Assembly (NCBI RefSeq): GCF_014529935.1
Contig: NZ_JACVFC010000001.1
Span: 2,418,001-2,482,000 of the forward strand
From: Chitinophaga qingshengii
GTDB lineage: Bacteria > Bacteroidota > Bacteroidia > Chitinophagales > Chitinophagaceae
Direction of reading: 5' to 3'
DNA: 64,000 nt
Made by a program: the position numbers and the translations under genes. Shown here piece after piece: positions 54,178 to 63,368 of the stretch (position 1 is the first letter of the stretch; each line of letters opens with the position of its first letter). The notes under the pieces were generated by a model. The model saw only the letters and a program-made list of their open reading frames with translations. It did no database searches and was not told the origin of the DNA.

Positions 54178-55737
54178 TCAGTTTAAAACGATGTAGATGA
54201 TCACCATGATAACCGCCAATATTCCCCATCCCAACCATAAACCTCTGCTCATCGCCAGGTTTGAACTGATGCCGGAAACAGACGGCAACGCACCTGTTGC
54301 AGGCTGCCTGCGGGCTACCGTAACTGATGCCATCACCGCCGCAAGTCCAATAAACAAATACACCGACAACAACAGGAAATGCGGCCAGTAACCTTTATAC
54401 GGATAATTCAACACATAACAGAAGCCAACTACCAGGCAAACAAAACCGCCGCCAAATAACACCAACTCCGCCCCCAGCCTGTCCGTACGAGGCCAGAATA
54501 TTCCGCTCAAAAACACTACCGACAATGGCGGGGCCAGAATAGAAACAAGTCCCTGCGTGAGTTCAAACAAACTTTTACCCGAATAGGAAAACAAGATGGC
54601 AATACCCACACTCAATAAGGCTGCTACCACTGTCAACCACCGGCCAATACGGATACTGTCCCCTTCCTGCAAGGGCCGTAACTGCCCTATCACATCCAGG
54701 GTAAATACCGTACTGAAAGAATTTAACCCGGCCGATACCGTATCGATCAACGCCGCTATCAGCGCGGCAATACAAAGCCCCCGCAACCCCGGTGGCATCA
54801 GGTTGTTCACCAGCGTAACATAGGCATTGTCCGGTGTAGTGCTATTACCATATAATAACCAGCACAATATTCCCGGAAAAATAAAAATAAAAGGAGTGAT
54901 AATTTTAAGTCCTGCCAACAACAAAATTCCATACTGTCCCTGTCTCACATTCCTGGCTGCCAGTACCTTTTGCACAATAGTCTGGTCTGCACACCAGTAA
55001 TAAACCGCTACTACAGGATATCCGGCAAAAATGGCCATCCACGAGTATTCCGGATCTCTGTCCGTATGCAACAGCTTCCAAAAATCCGCCGGCACCGGCG
55101 TATTCCATACATGGGTGGAAATGGTTTTTCCCAGCGCCAACACTGTCAGCAGGCAGGATGAAACAATGATGATGAGCGATTGAAATACACCTGTACGGAC
55201 GACTGCTTTTAAACCGCCCATGGCGGTGTAACTGGTAGCGATAACAGCCACCAGCAAAACAGCCTCCAGCAATGAGCACCGAAAAATACCCGATATGACT
55301 AACCCTCCTGCATACAATGCACTGCCTAACCATACAAACAGGATAGAGAACAGGCTGTATATCACCAGGAAATTATAAGACCGTCGGCCATAACGCCATA
55401 ATAAAAACTGCGGGATCGTACTGATACCGGTTGCAATATAACGTGGAATAAAAAATGCAGCCAATAACATCAAAAACACCCATGCCAGCCACTCGAAATT
55501 AGCACCCACCACTCCCTTTGAAAACCCCAGGCTACTCAAGCCTATCAGCATCATCGGGCCAGCATTGGCGCTGAACATGGAAAAACCTATTTGCCACCAA
55601 TTCAAAGATCTTCCACCTAAAAAAATATCCGTACCCGACGCAGCACGGCGCGACTTCAGATAAAATCCAAAGATGAATAATGCAACGACATATATAAACA
55701 GGACCAGATAGTCTATTCCGGCAAGTGTAATCTTCAC
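54178..55737 (-). CDS. Sodium/solute symporter (SSS family), sugar transporter candidate
   Basis: A 519-residue inner-membrane transporter starting with GTG at 55737 and spanning about 13 membrane segments. Family features are LFIFGFYLKSRRAASGTDIFLGGRSLNWWQIGFSMFSANAGPMMLIGLSS near the start, then YWCADQTIVQKVLAARNVRQGQ, and the C-terminal FWPRTDRLGAELVL. The pattern SMFSANAG is the equivalent of the sodium-binding helix signature. It probably moves a monosaccharide released by the outer operon across the inner membrane using the sodium gradient. It follows the dehydratase gene by 16 bases. Confidence 0.88.
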   Translation of the reverse strand: MKITLAGIDYLVLFIYVVALFIFGFYLKSRRAASGTDIFLGGRSLNWWQIGFSMFSANAGPMMLIGLSSLGFSKGVVGANFEWLAWVFLMLLAAFFIPRYIATGISTIPQFLLWRYGRRSYNFLVIYSLFSILFVWLGSALYAGGLVISGIFRCSLLEAVLLVAVIATSYTAMGGLKAVVRTGVFQSLIIIVSSCLLTVLALGKTISTHVWNTPVPADFWKLLHTDRDPEYSWMAIFAGYPVVAVYYWCADQTIVQKVLAARNVRQGQYGILLLAGLKIITPFIFIFPGILCWLLYGNSTTPDNAYVTLVNNLMPPGLRGLCIAALIAALIDTVSAGLNSFSTVFTLDVIGQLRPLQEGDSIRIGRWLTVVAALLSVGIAILFSYSGKSLFELTQGLVSILAPPLSVVFLSGIFWPRTDRLGAELVLFGGGFVCLVVGFCYVLNYPYKGYWPHFLLLSVYLFIGLAAVMASVTVARRQPATGALPSVSGISSNLAMSRGLWLGWGILAVIMVIIYIVLN

Positions 55738-55753
55738 AAAAAAGGCTTATGGG

Positions 55754-56926
55754 TCACAAAGATACGACAGGGCGGTATTCCCTGACATTCCGTTTATCCC
55801 ATACCTTTTTATGGATTACTTTATCCTGTTGCTCCGCTTCCTGCCAGTTAACCCGTACCGCCAAACCCGGTACTTCCGGTAAATAAAACCGTCCGTTCTT
55901 CCATTCCGGCCGTGTCCCGAAATAAGTCTCCAGTCCAGCCATGATAGCATGTAAATACTCTACCTGGCAAGCCTCTCCGGCAACAGCCATCAACGATGCC
56001 GTGAACAGGGAATACCCTCCGGACGAGAATTCCAGCGAAAAACGACCTGCCAGCTCCTTCACCGCACTCCATTCTTTTATACCGGCCAGATGTCCCGGCA
56101 CAGGCTGTAAATGTGATACGCCGGCGTTGACCAGAGCAGGGAATACTTTTGCACTACGCTCAGATTCTCCGTAGGCGATCTTCATATCTGTACGCTTGCA
56201 CAATTGCGTGATCTGGTCCAGTGCAGCGGAGTGAATCGGTTCCTCCAGCCATGCCAGCTCCGCTGTTGCGGTCAGCTCAATAAACCGTAACGCTTCATCC
56301 GTTGTCCAGATTTGGTTGGCATCAACTGCCAGTCTTATTTTATTACCCAGCAAACTTCTTACAAAAAGCACCCGCTCTGCATCTTCCTGCATACAGGTAC
56401 CGAAGCCCTTCCCCACCTTCATTTTATAGCAGTCTACCCCCATGCCGGTAAAATAAGCCACTTCCTGTTCCAATTCCTTGTAACTGTAGTTGGTACCGCC
56501 ACCGCTACCATACACCTTCATCTCGCTCCTTCCGGCGCCCAGATAACGGTGCAGCGGCACGCCCTTACGCCGGGCAGCCAGGTCATGCAGCGCCATGTCT
56601 ATTTGTCCCAGCAATGCAGATGCGGGTCCTCTGAAGCCCTCGTTGCGGATAGACCAGTACAGCTGTTTGTACAGTTCATGGTATGGCATACCATCGTTAT
56701 ATAACAACAGCGGTACCAGGCTCGCTTCGAGAATATTATCATAGCTGCTGTATACCGGTACTTCACCCGTATAACCATCTTCATCCATGATCGTCATCAG
56801 GGCAATGCCAAAAGCCGGGAAAGGCCCCATGGTGGCATCCTGGATAGGTATCACCGCTTTCACCGGCGCCAATACCCGTATTGTTATACTCCGGATATAA
56901 AATATTTCCTGATCAATGCTATACAT
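55754..56926 (-). CDS. Enolase-superfamily (mandelate racemase/muconate lactonizing) dehydratase
   Basis: A 390-residue cytosolic enzyme. The N-terminal capping domain runs to about 130 (GPASALLGQIDMALHDLAARRKGVPLHRYLG). The barrel carries YKMKVG (KxK acid/base lysines), LAVDANQIWT (first metal Asp), LAWLEEPI (second ligand, Glu) and AYGESE (third, Glu). The final barrel segment has FSSGGYSLFTASLM. Relatives dehydrate sugar acids such as L-fuconate, L-rhamnonate or galactarate. With an aldo/keto reductase upstream and a rhamnose-type mutarotase downstream, dehydration of a 6-deoxysugar acid is the best inference. Its start overlaps the reductase gene by eight bases. Confidence 0.86.
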   Translation of the reverse strand: MYSIDQEIFYIRSITIRVLAPVKAVIPIQDATMGPFPAFGIALMTIMDEDGYTGEVPVYSSYDNILEASLVPLLLYNDGMPYHELYKQLYWSIRNEGFRGPASALLGQIDMALHDLAARRKGVPLHRYLGAGRSEMKVYGSGGGTNYSYKELEQEVAYFTGMGVDCYKMKVGKGFGTCMQEDAERVLFVRSLLGNKIRLAVDANQIWTTDEALRFIELTATAELAWLEEPIHSAALDQITQLCKRTDMKIAYGESERSAKVFPALVNAGVSHLQPVPGHLAGIKEWSAVKELAGRFSLEFSSGGYSLFTASLMAVAGEACQVEYLHAIMAGLETYFGTRPEWKNGRFYLPEVPGLAVRVNWQEAEQQDKVIHKKVWDKRNVREYRPVVSL

Positions 56927-57821
56927 CTCCCTGCTTTTTATCGCTGATACAGGAAAGGACCTGTTGCATCAGCTGCTCCGGTAAAGGTCCGCTAGCAAAG
57001 TCACTCCATGTATTTTCCAATTCTGTTGTATCAGACGCGCCTATAACAATGGTAAACGAATAGGGCAATGAGAGCAAAAAACGATGGGCCATAGCGGGCA
57101 AGGTAAGACCAGCATCACCGGCCAGTTGCTCCAACCTCGCGGCAGTCATCAGCTTATCTTCTTCCAGCCATGCCGGGCGCATTTCACGAAACTGCCGGAT
57201 GCATCTTCCGAGCAGTCCCATATTCAATGGACTGGCTACAAAATATTGCAAACCATGTTGCATACAATAAGGCAGCGAATCTGTCAGTCCCTCCGTGCAG
57301 CAGGCATTCACCCGGTTGTATTCCATCATCACATCAAACCATCCTTCATCCAGGTATTTTTTCATCCATACAGGCCAGTTGCCACCCACGCCGAGACGCT
57401 GAACCCATCCCCGGTCACGGAAGCCCGCCAGTGTTGTCATCACCCTTTCCACCTCCGCTACGGGAATGGCTTGCGGATCGTGGATAAACAGCGTATCCAG
57501 GCAGGAAACCCCGAGTGTTTGAAGACTCTCCCCCACACTCCGTGTCATTCCCTCCGGTGTATAATCATAGTGCCCTTCATCTGCGGCATATGATTTTAAA
57601 CGGCCTACTTTGGAACTCAGCATCGGCATAGTGCCTTTCCATTGCCGCAAAGCAGCGCCCACATAAGCCTCCGCATCGCCGTAAGCCGGAGCGGTATCTA
57701 TACCATCCACGCCATACTCCAGTGCCGCCAGCACTGTTGTTATCGAATGTGCCGGATCTACCGCACCCCAGACACCGCCTAGACCGGCTGTGCCCAATAC
57801 CAAAGGTTTATTCATCATCAT
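56919..57821 (-). CDS. Aldo/keto reductase, probable 6-deoxysugar dehydrogenase
   Basis: A 300-residue cytosolic enzyme of the aldo/keto reductase superfamily. It has the N-terminal strand LVLGTAGLGGVWG, the DTAPAYGDAEAYVGAAL motif with catalytic Asp and Tyr, the lysine motif SSKVGRL, and the histidine motif DTLFIHDPQ. The C-terminal coenzyme-binding segment is FTIVIGASDTTELENTW. In Bacteroidota and other bacteria, aldo/keto reductases of this type oxidise L-fucose or related sugars to lactones. The operon of mutarotase, symporter, enolase-family dehydratase and this gene supports such a role. It is the first gene of the operon and diverges from the ECF sigma gene. Confidence 0.86.
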   Translation of the reverse strand: MMMNKPLVLGTAGLGGVWGAVDPAHSITTVLAALEYGVDGIDTAPAYGDAEAYVGAALRQWKGTMPMLSSKVGRLKSYAADEGHYDYTPEGMTRSVGESLQTLGVSCLDTLFIHDPQAIPVAEVERVMTTLAGFRDRGWVQRLGVGGNWPVWMKKYLDEGWFDVMMEYNRVNACCTEGLTDSLPYCMQHGLQYFVASPLNMGLLGRCIRQFREMRPAWLEEDKLMTAARLEQLAGDAGLTLPAMAHRFLLSLPYSFTIVIGASDTTELENTWSDFASGPLPEQLMQQVLSCISDKKQGDV

Positions 57822-57841
57822 GCATCATACATTCCTGTTAT

Positions 57842-57849
57842 CAAAACTA
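57842..57849 (-). promoter_or_regulatory. Candidate -7 box for the catabolic operon
   Basis: Read on the minus strand the bases give TAGTTTTG, an exact TAnnTTTG match, 20 bases upstream of the aldo/keto reductase start. The nearest -33-like TTTG (minus strand, 57876-57879) is about 26 bases away, longer than usual. Confidence 0.4.
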
Positions 57850-57960
57850 AGGAAGATCAACCGATGGGGCCACCTCAAAATTGACGGGCATCGATGTTTT
57901 ATTTGCTTCCTGATTCTCCCGATTTTATTCTATGTTTATACCTATATATCAGATATTTTG

Positions 57961-58557
57961 TTGGAGCAGAACGACTTGTATAACGAACCTGCCCTGCTGT
58001 TGCAGGTGGCAGCAGGTAATGAAGCGGCTTTCAGCGCCCTGGTAGAACGCTATTGGCCGCGGATATACGGCCATGCATTGGCCTATGCCAAATCCTTGCC
58101 GGCAGCGGAAGAAATTACCCAGGACATATTTATGGACATCTGGAACGGCCGCGAAAAACTTCCCGGAGTGGAACATTTCTCCAATTATCTTTTTATTGTG
58201 GCCCGCAACCGGGTGTTCAAAGCGATGCGGAAGAGACTGGAAGAAACCACCGCCCTGGAAGATATTCATCCGGCGGCGGATATATGGTTGCCCGATCAAC
58301 AGGCCGAATACAGGGAAATACATGCCCTGCTGACAAAAGGCATCTCCCATCTTCCCCCGGCACGCAGACAGGTATTTACCATGAGCCGGATGGAAGGCAA
58401 AGGATATGAGCAAATCAGCCAGGAGTTGCAGATCTCCCGGAATACCGTCAAGGAACATATTGTGAAAGCGCTCCACTTTCTCCGGCACTATATGGCTCAA
58501 CACGGCCGGCCCATGATTTCTATACTGACAGTAATAACCGGTAACCTGTTGCGATAA
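57961..58557 (+). CDS. ECF RNA polymerase sigma factor of a cell-surface signalling unit
   Basis: From a TTG at 57961 the protein is 198 residues, normal for the group. Region 2 begins NEPALLLQVAAGNEAAFSALVERYWPRIYGHALAYAKS and includes EITQDIFMDIWNGREKL. Region 4 is LPPARRQVFTMSRMEGKGYEQISQELQISRNTVKEHIVKALHFLR, a clear helix-turn-helix for the -35 element. No ATG lies near the natural N-terminus: the frame opens at 57790 (GTG) with the first in-frame ATG at 57820, but either would add a hydrophobic stretch foreign to sigma factors, so I prefer TTG. It is followed by FecR and STN-SusC genes. Confidence 0.88.
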   Translation: MEQNDLYNEPALLLQVAAGNEAAFSALVERYWPRIYGHALAYAKSLPAAEEITQDIFMDIWNGREKLPGVEHFSNYLFIVARNRVFKAMRKRLEETTALEDIHPAADIWLPDQQAEYREIHALLTKGISHLPPARRQVFTMSRMEGKGYEQISQELQISRNTVKEHIVKALHFLRHYMAQHGRPMISILTVITGNLLR

Positions 58558-58580
58558 TTTTTTTTTCAGACAACCACCCT

Positions 58581-58598
58581 ACCCGGAAAAAACCGGGT
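58581..58598 (+). promoter_or_regulatory. Short hairpin between sigma and FecR genes
   Basis: A 6-bp GC-rich stem (ACCCGG with CCGGGT) and A6 loop followed by CTTT lies in the 59 bases between the sigma stop and the FecR start. It could act as a weak attenuator; the stem is short. Confidence 0.3.
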
Positions 58599-58616
58599 CT
58601 TTATAGATAAGCAGTG

Positions 58617-59795
58617 ATGATAACACCTGAAATATTACAGCGATTACTGGATGAATATGCCATGGGCACCATTTCACCGGAAGACCGGCAACAGCTGCTG
58701 GCCATTCTGCGTGATCCCCAATGGGCCGACGAAGTGGCCGGCATGTTGCAGCGGGACCTGGAAACCGGCCGCTACGATGTAGTGGCTGCCGAACTGCCGG
58801 AAGTACAACAACGGATCAGGCAACGGTTATCAGGGCTTACAACATCTGCCCCGGCACCTCGCGGCATTTTCGCCCTTGGCTGGAGAAAAGTAGCCGCCGC
58901 GGTCATACTCGTGGCCGGCCTTTCCACTGCGGTGGTATACCTCACCCGGTCCGGCAAACAACCTGCCACTAAACAACCAGCGGCGGTAGCGGTGAATATT
59001 GGTCCGGGGGGCAACAAAGCCATGCTCACCCTTTCCGATGGCAGCACCGTTCCCTTGGACCAGGCCAGCGACGGACTGATTGCCCAACAGGGAAATACAC
59101 AGGTGGTGAAACTGGCCAACGGGCGACTGGCCTATCAGCCGCAGGGTGGAGCCGATACCGCCATGCGCTGGAATACCATCAGCACGCCCCGGGGCGGCGA
59201 ATACCAGGTAACCTTGCCCGATGGAACCAAAGCCTGGCTCAACGCAGCATCATCCATCACGTTCCCCGCTGCTTTCGCCCAACACGAACGGCCAATAAAA
59301 GTTACCGGCGAAGTATACCTGGAAGTAGCACAGGTGGCGCGCCAGCCTTTCATGGTAACAGCCCGTAATGTAACGGTCAACGTACTGGGTACCAGCTTTA
59401 ATATCAACGCTTATAACGACGAAACATATACGAAAATAACACTGGTGACCGGCAGCGTAAAAGTAAAAGTACACAGCCGGGAATGGCAACTGAAGCCTGG
59501 CCAGCAGGCCGGCATCAGCGATACGATTGTCAACATACAGGCCCATACCGATATAGAGCAAATCCTTGCCTGGAAAAACGGGCTGTTTAATTTCAACGGC
59601 GCCGATCTCCCCACTGTCATGCGACAACTGGAACGCTGGTATGGTATACAGGTCAAATATGAAGGACCTGTACCAGGTATCATTTTTAAAGGTGAAATGT
59701 ATAAAAATGTAAATCTTTCAGATGTAATAGAGATGCTAAAAGCGATGGGCGTAAAATTCACGCTGCAGGACAGTACCTTAACCGTAAAAGGCTGA
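58617..59795 (+). CDS. FecR-family anti-sigma factor
   Basis: I start at the ATG at 58617 (MITPEILQRLLDEYAMG); a GTG three bases earlier is possible. The cytoplasmic N-terminal part (LLDEYAMGTISPEDRQQLLAIL) binds the sigma factor, and a single membrane segment follows (VAAAVILVAGLSTAVVYL, about 100-118). The periplasmic FecR domain contains ISTPRGGEYQVTLPDGTKAWLNAASSITFPAAFAQHERPIKVTGEVYLEVA and FMVTARNVTVNVLGTSFNINAYND. The C-terminal DUF4974-like domain carries AWKNGLFNFNGADLPTVMRQLERWYGIQVKYEG. It senses the SusC-type receptor through the STN domain and releases the sigma factor. Confidence 0.93.
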   Translation: MITPEILQRLLDEYAMGTISPEDRQQLLAILRDPQWADEVAGMLQRDLETGRYDVVAAELPEVQQRIRQRLSGLTTSAPAPRGIFALGWRKVAAAVILVAGLSTAVVYLTRSGKQPATKQPAAVAVNIGPGGNKAMLTLSDGSTVPLDQASDGLIAQQGNTQVVKLANGRLAYQPQGGADTAMRWNTISTPRGGEYQVTLPDGTKAWLNAASSITFPAAFAQHERPIKVTGEVYLEVAQVARQPFMVTARNVTVNVLGTSFNINAYNDETYTKITLVTGSVKVKVHSREWQLKPGQQAGISDTIVNIQAHTDIEQILAWKNGLFNFNGADLPTVMRQLERWYGIQVKYEGPVPGIIFKGEMYKNVNLSDVIEMLKAMGVKFTLQDSTLTVKG

Positions 59796-60025
59796 ATTGA
59801 TATCAACCATTAGTTAAAAACAACGATTCCGTAAGGCTTCATACCACCATTCACCGCGTTGCTGCCGCAACCTGCGGGAATGTATTGCCAGCCTTCATCA
59901 CCATCAAAACAATTCTCCCAAACAAAAAACCGGAAGTGTTGGAAGCACTCCCGGGTATATGTCTGGCCGAATAATAACAAGGTCCCGTAAAGACTGCTTA
60001 TTCATCAACCAAACACCGTAAAATT

Positions 60026-63000
60026 ATGCAAAATTCTGCGATTCATGCGCGGAGGGCCAGGAGGCGCCCTGACATCACCAAAATCCTGTTCGTCATGAAA
60101 TTAATCATGGTACTATTGACTGCCGGTTTTATGCACGTTTGTGCTAAAGGCGTGTCGCAGAGCATCAGTTTTTCCGGCAGGAATGTGCCGCTGGAAACAG
60201 TGTTCTCAGCTGTCAAACAACAAACCGGGTACGTATTTATGTATACCGAGCCGCTGTTACGTGTATCCAATCCCGTTACCACCGATGAAAAAAATGTGCC
60301 GCTGGAAAAATTCCTGACAAACATCTTCAGCACACAACCACTACAGTACAACATCAAGGGGAAAACCATTTTCGTATATGCCAAAGCATTACCGTTAGTA
60401 CCCGCTGCACCCGCCGTGATAGCCCAACCTATTACCGGTCGCATTACCGATGCAGACGGGCAGCCGTTGCCCGGCGCTACGGTAGTCGTCAAAGGCACCA
60501 CCCGTTCCGCCCCTACCAATGCGGACGGCGTGTTTACGCTATCTGTCAATCCCGGCGAAGTACTGGTCATCAGTTTCATCGGTTATGAGAAAAAGGAATA
60601 CAACGTTACCGCAGCAACGATGGCCGGTCATACGATCACGGTTTCGCTGGCACGCGCTACCAGCGTGCTGGACGATGTACAGGTGATTGCCTATGGTACC
60701 ACCACCCGGCGGTTAAGTACGGGCAGTATTGCCAAAATAAGGGGTGAAGATATCCGTAAACAACCGGTAGAAAGTCCGTTACTGGCCCTGGGTGGCCGGC
60801 TACCGGGTGTACAGATATCCCAAACCAGCGGCCTGGCTGGCGCGCCGGTAAGTGTGACGATCCGCGGTAAAAGCTCTCTGGGCGCTGGCTCTGAGCCTTT
60901 GTATGTGATTGACGGCGTTCCATTTGCACACGCACTGGGTAGTGTCACGCTGTCCAACGGCTTGTCCGCCCAAACCATGGGAGGCATGTTGGGAGCAACG
61001 GCCGGTACCAGTCCCTTCGTCAGCCTTAATCCGGCTGATATTGAAAGCATAGAAGTATTAAAAGATGCCGACGCCACCGCCATCTATGGCTCCAGGGGCG
61101 CCAACGGCGTGGTGCTCATCACCACCCGTAAAGCCAAAGCAGGCAAAACAAATGTGGACGCATCCTATTACACCGGGTGGGCCAGACCAACCCGTATGCC
61201 ACGCATGATGAACACCCAACAATACGTGACCATGCGTAAAGAAGCTTTCCGCAACGACGGTATTGTACCCACTACCTCCAATGCTACTGACCTGATGTTG
61301 TGGGATACCACCCGTTATACCGATTGGAGTAAAATGCTGGTAGGCAAACAGGCACGCAGCAACGATGCGCAGGTACGTATATCCGGTGGTAACCAGCAAA
61401 CACAGGCTTCCCTGGCTGCCGGCTTTCACCGGGAAACACCTATCTATTATGGCGACATGTCAGATAACAGGGCAAACGTACACACCAGTATCGTACACCG
61501 TTCTACCGACAGTAAATTTTCCGTTTCCTTTAATGCCAGCTATAATACCGACAAAAACAATATCATCACCACAGACCTGATGCAGCTGTTGACAACCATC
61601 CCCAACGCTCCTTATCCCTTCGATTCCAGCGGTAACCTGGTATGGCGCGACCAGGGCATCAGCTTCTCTAACCCACTCGCCTATACGTTTAAAAAATTTA
61701 TCGCCAATACCGACAACCTGCTTGGCAGCATGAATATGCGGTACCAGGTCATGAATGGTCTGCAATTGAAAGTAGATGCGGGCTTCAACTCTATCCGGGT
61801 AGATCAGACCGCTACCAATCCGCTTAAATCCCAAAGTCCTTTTAGTACTACCGCCAACAGTACCGCAGATTTCTTCTCCAAAAAATCGAATAACTGGATC
61901 ATCGAACCACAGGCGGAGTATTCACATACCTGGGGAAAAGCAGCCGTACAAGTACTGGCGGGCGGCAGTTTCCAGGAACAGCTAAACCAGGAAACCACCA
62001 TCAATGCCAGTGGCTATGCCAACGATGATTTGTTAATGACACCGGGTCCGGCTGCCACGAAAAACGTTAGCAGCGCTTATAACAAATATCATTACGCCGC
62101 CTTATTTGGTCGGGTAAGTATGAACTGGGACGGTAAATACCTGCTCAATGCATCTGCCAGACATGATGGCTCCAGCAGGTTTGGCCCGGGTAAACAATTT
62201 GGTACTTTCGGGGCAATAGGCGCCGGTTGGGTCTTCTCCGAAGAAAAGTTCATGAAAGGGCTCTCCTTTCTCAGCTTTGGTAAGTTAAGAGCCAGTATGG
62301 GCGTAACCGGCAACGATCGTATCCCTGACTACGCATTTCTTGCCCAATGGCGATCTGTTAATGCAGCCATTCCTTATCAGGGTACCAGCGGTCTTTATCC
62401 ATATAACCTCTTCAATCCGGATTATGCCTGGGAACGGAACCGTAAATGGGAAGCAGCCCTGGAATTGTCTTTCCTGAAAGAGCGAATCTATGTGAGCGCC
62501 AATTATTATCTCAACAAAACAGATAACCAGCTCACAGGGCTCACCCTTCCTTCCCAGGTTGGCTTTACTTCCCTGACTGCCAACCGCGATGCCATCCTTC
62601 AAAATTCAGGGTGGGAACTAATGCTCAGCACCACCAATATGGAAAAGAAAAATTTCAGCTGGAAAACAACGTTTAATATCACCGTTCCGCGGAATAAACT
62701 CCTTGCTTACCCCGGACTGGAAGATACCTATTACGCCAGTATTTTTAGTATCGGGCAACCCGTGACGATTTCCAAATTTATCCCCAACCTGGGTGTAGAT
62801 CCTAAAACAGGTGTCTATCAACTGGGCGGTATGGCTATCCCCAAAGACCAAACACAAAGCTATGATATGGCACAACGTCATTATGGCGGTCTTCAAAACA
62901 CCGTTACCTATAAGAACTGGACACTTGATTTCTTCTTCCACTTCGTTAAACAACGGGGTAAAACAGCCATCCTGTTCCAGGCGCCCGGCAGCCGTAGCAA

Positions 63001-63346
63001 CCAACCCGTGGAAATGCTGGACCGTTGGCAACATCCGGATGATATTACCGATGTACAACGTTTTACTACTACCGGTATCGCCGCTACTACCTATAGCTAC
63101 TACGCCAACTATTCCGATGGCCGCGTAGCCAATGCTTCGTTTGTCCGCCTGAAAAACGTATCACTGTCTTATCAGTTCGACCGCCGCATTGCCCGCCGCA
63201 TCAAAGCGGAGAATATCCGGGTGTATGCGCAGGGACAGAACCTGCTCACCTTCACCCATTATAAAATCGGTGATCCTGAAACAATGTCCTTCAGCAGCAT
63301 GCCGCCTATGAGAATGCTGACAATCGGTGCACAGGTATCATTCTAA
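60026..63346 (+). CDS. SusC/RagA-family outer membrane protein with N-terminal STN signalling domain
   Basis: A 1106-residue SusC with a basic N-terminal tail, a signal (LIMVLLTAGFMHVCAKG) and an STN (secretin/TonB N-terminal) domain about 45-125: ISFSGRNVPLETVFSAVKQQTGYVFMY, then NVPLEKFLTNIFSTQPLQYNIKGKTIFVYAK. A carboxypeptidase-like domain (ITGRITDADGQPLPGATVVVKG), plug (TIRGKSSLGAGSEPLYVIDGVPFAHA, DIESIEVLKDADATAIYGSRGANGVVLITTRK) and barrel ending in LTIGAQVSF follow. The STN domain passes the substrate signal to the FecR encoded upstream. The intergenic 230 bases before it contain an imperfect hairpin (59930-59954). Confidence 0.95.
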   Translation: MQNSAIHARRARRRPDITKILFVMKLIMVLLTAGFMHVCAKGVSQSISFSGRNVPLETVFSAVKQQTGYVFMYTEPLLRVSNPVTTDEKNVPLEKFLTNIFSTQPLQYNIKGKTIFVYAKALPLVPAAPAVIAQPITGRITDADGQPLPGATVVVKGTTRSAPTNADGVFTLSVNPGEVLVISFIGYEKKEYNVTAATMAGHTITVSLARATSVLDDVQVIAYGTTTRRLSTGSIAKIRGEDIRKQPVESPLLALGGRLPGVQISQTSGLAGAPVSVTIRGKSSLGAGSEPLYVIDGVPFAHALGSVTLSNGLSAQTMGGMLGATAGTSPFVSLNPADIESIEVLKDADATAIYGSRGANGVVLITTRKAKAGKTNVDASYYTGWARPTRMPRMMNTQQYVTMRKEAFRNDGIVPTTSNATDLMLWDTTRYTDWSKMLVGKQARSNDAQVRISGGNQQTQASLAAGFHRETPIYYGDMSDNRANVHTSIVHRSTDSKFSVSFNASYNTDKNNIITTDLMQLLTTIPNAPYPFDSSGNLVWRDQGISFSNPLAYTFKKFIANTDNLLGSMNMRYQVMNGLQLKVDAGFNSIRVDQTATNPLKSQSPFSTTANSTADFFSKKSNNWIIEPQAEYSHTWGKAAVQVLAGGSFQEQLNQETTINASGYANDDLLMTPGPAATKNVSSAYNKYHYAALFGRVSMNWDGKYLLNASARHDGSSRFGPGKQFGTFGAIGAGWVFSEEKFMKGLSFLSFGKLRASMGVTGNDRIPDYAFLAQWRSVNAAIPYQGTSGLYPYNLFNPDYAWERNRKWEAALELSFLKERIYVSANYYLNKTDNQLTGLTLPSQVGFTSLTANRDAILQNSGWELMLSTTNMEKKNFSWKTTFNITVPRNKLLAYPGLEDTYYASIFSIGQPVTISKFIPNLGVDPKTGVYQLGGMAIPKDQTQSYDMAQRHYGGLQNTVTYKNWTLDFFFHFVKQRGKTAILFQAPGSRSNQPVEMLDRWQHPDDITDVQRFTTTGIAATTYSYYANYSDGRVANASFVRLKNVSLSYQFDRRIARRIKAENIRVYAQGQNLLTFTHYKIGDPETMSFSSMPPMRMLTIGAQVSF

Positions 63347-63368
63347 ACAACCATCTAAAAAAATCATC

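Noticed and set aside
57790..57960. N-terminal membrane-anchored form of the ECF sigma factor
   Set aside because: The hydrophobic stretch comes from reading intergenic AT-rich DNA in frame; it would overlap the divergent reductase start and such extensions are not typical of the family.
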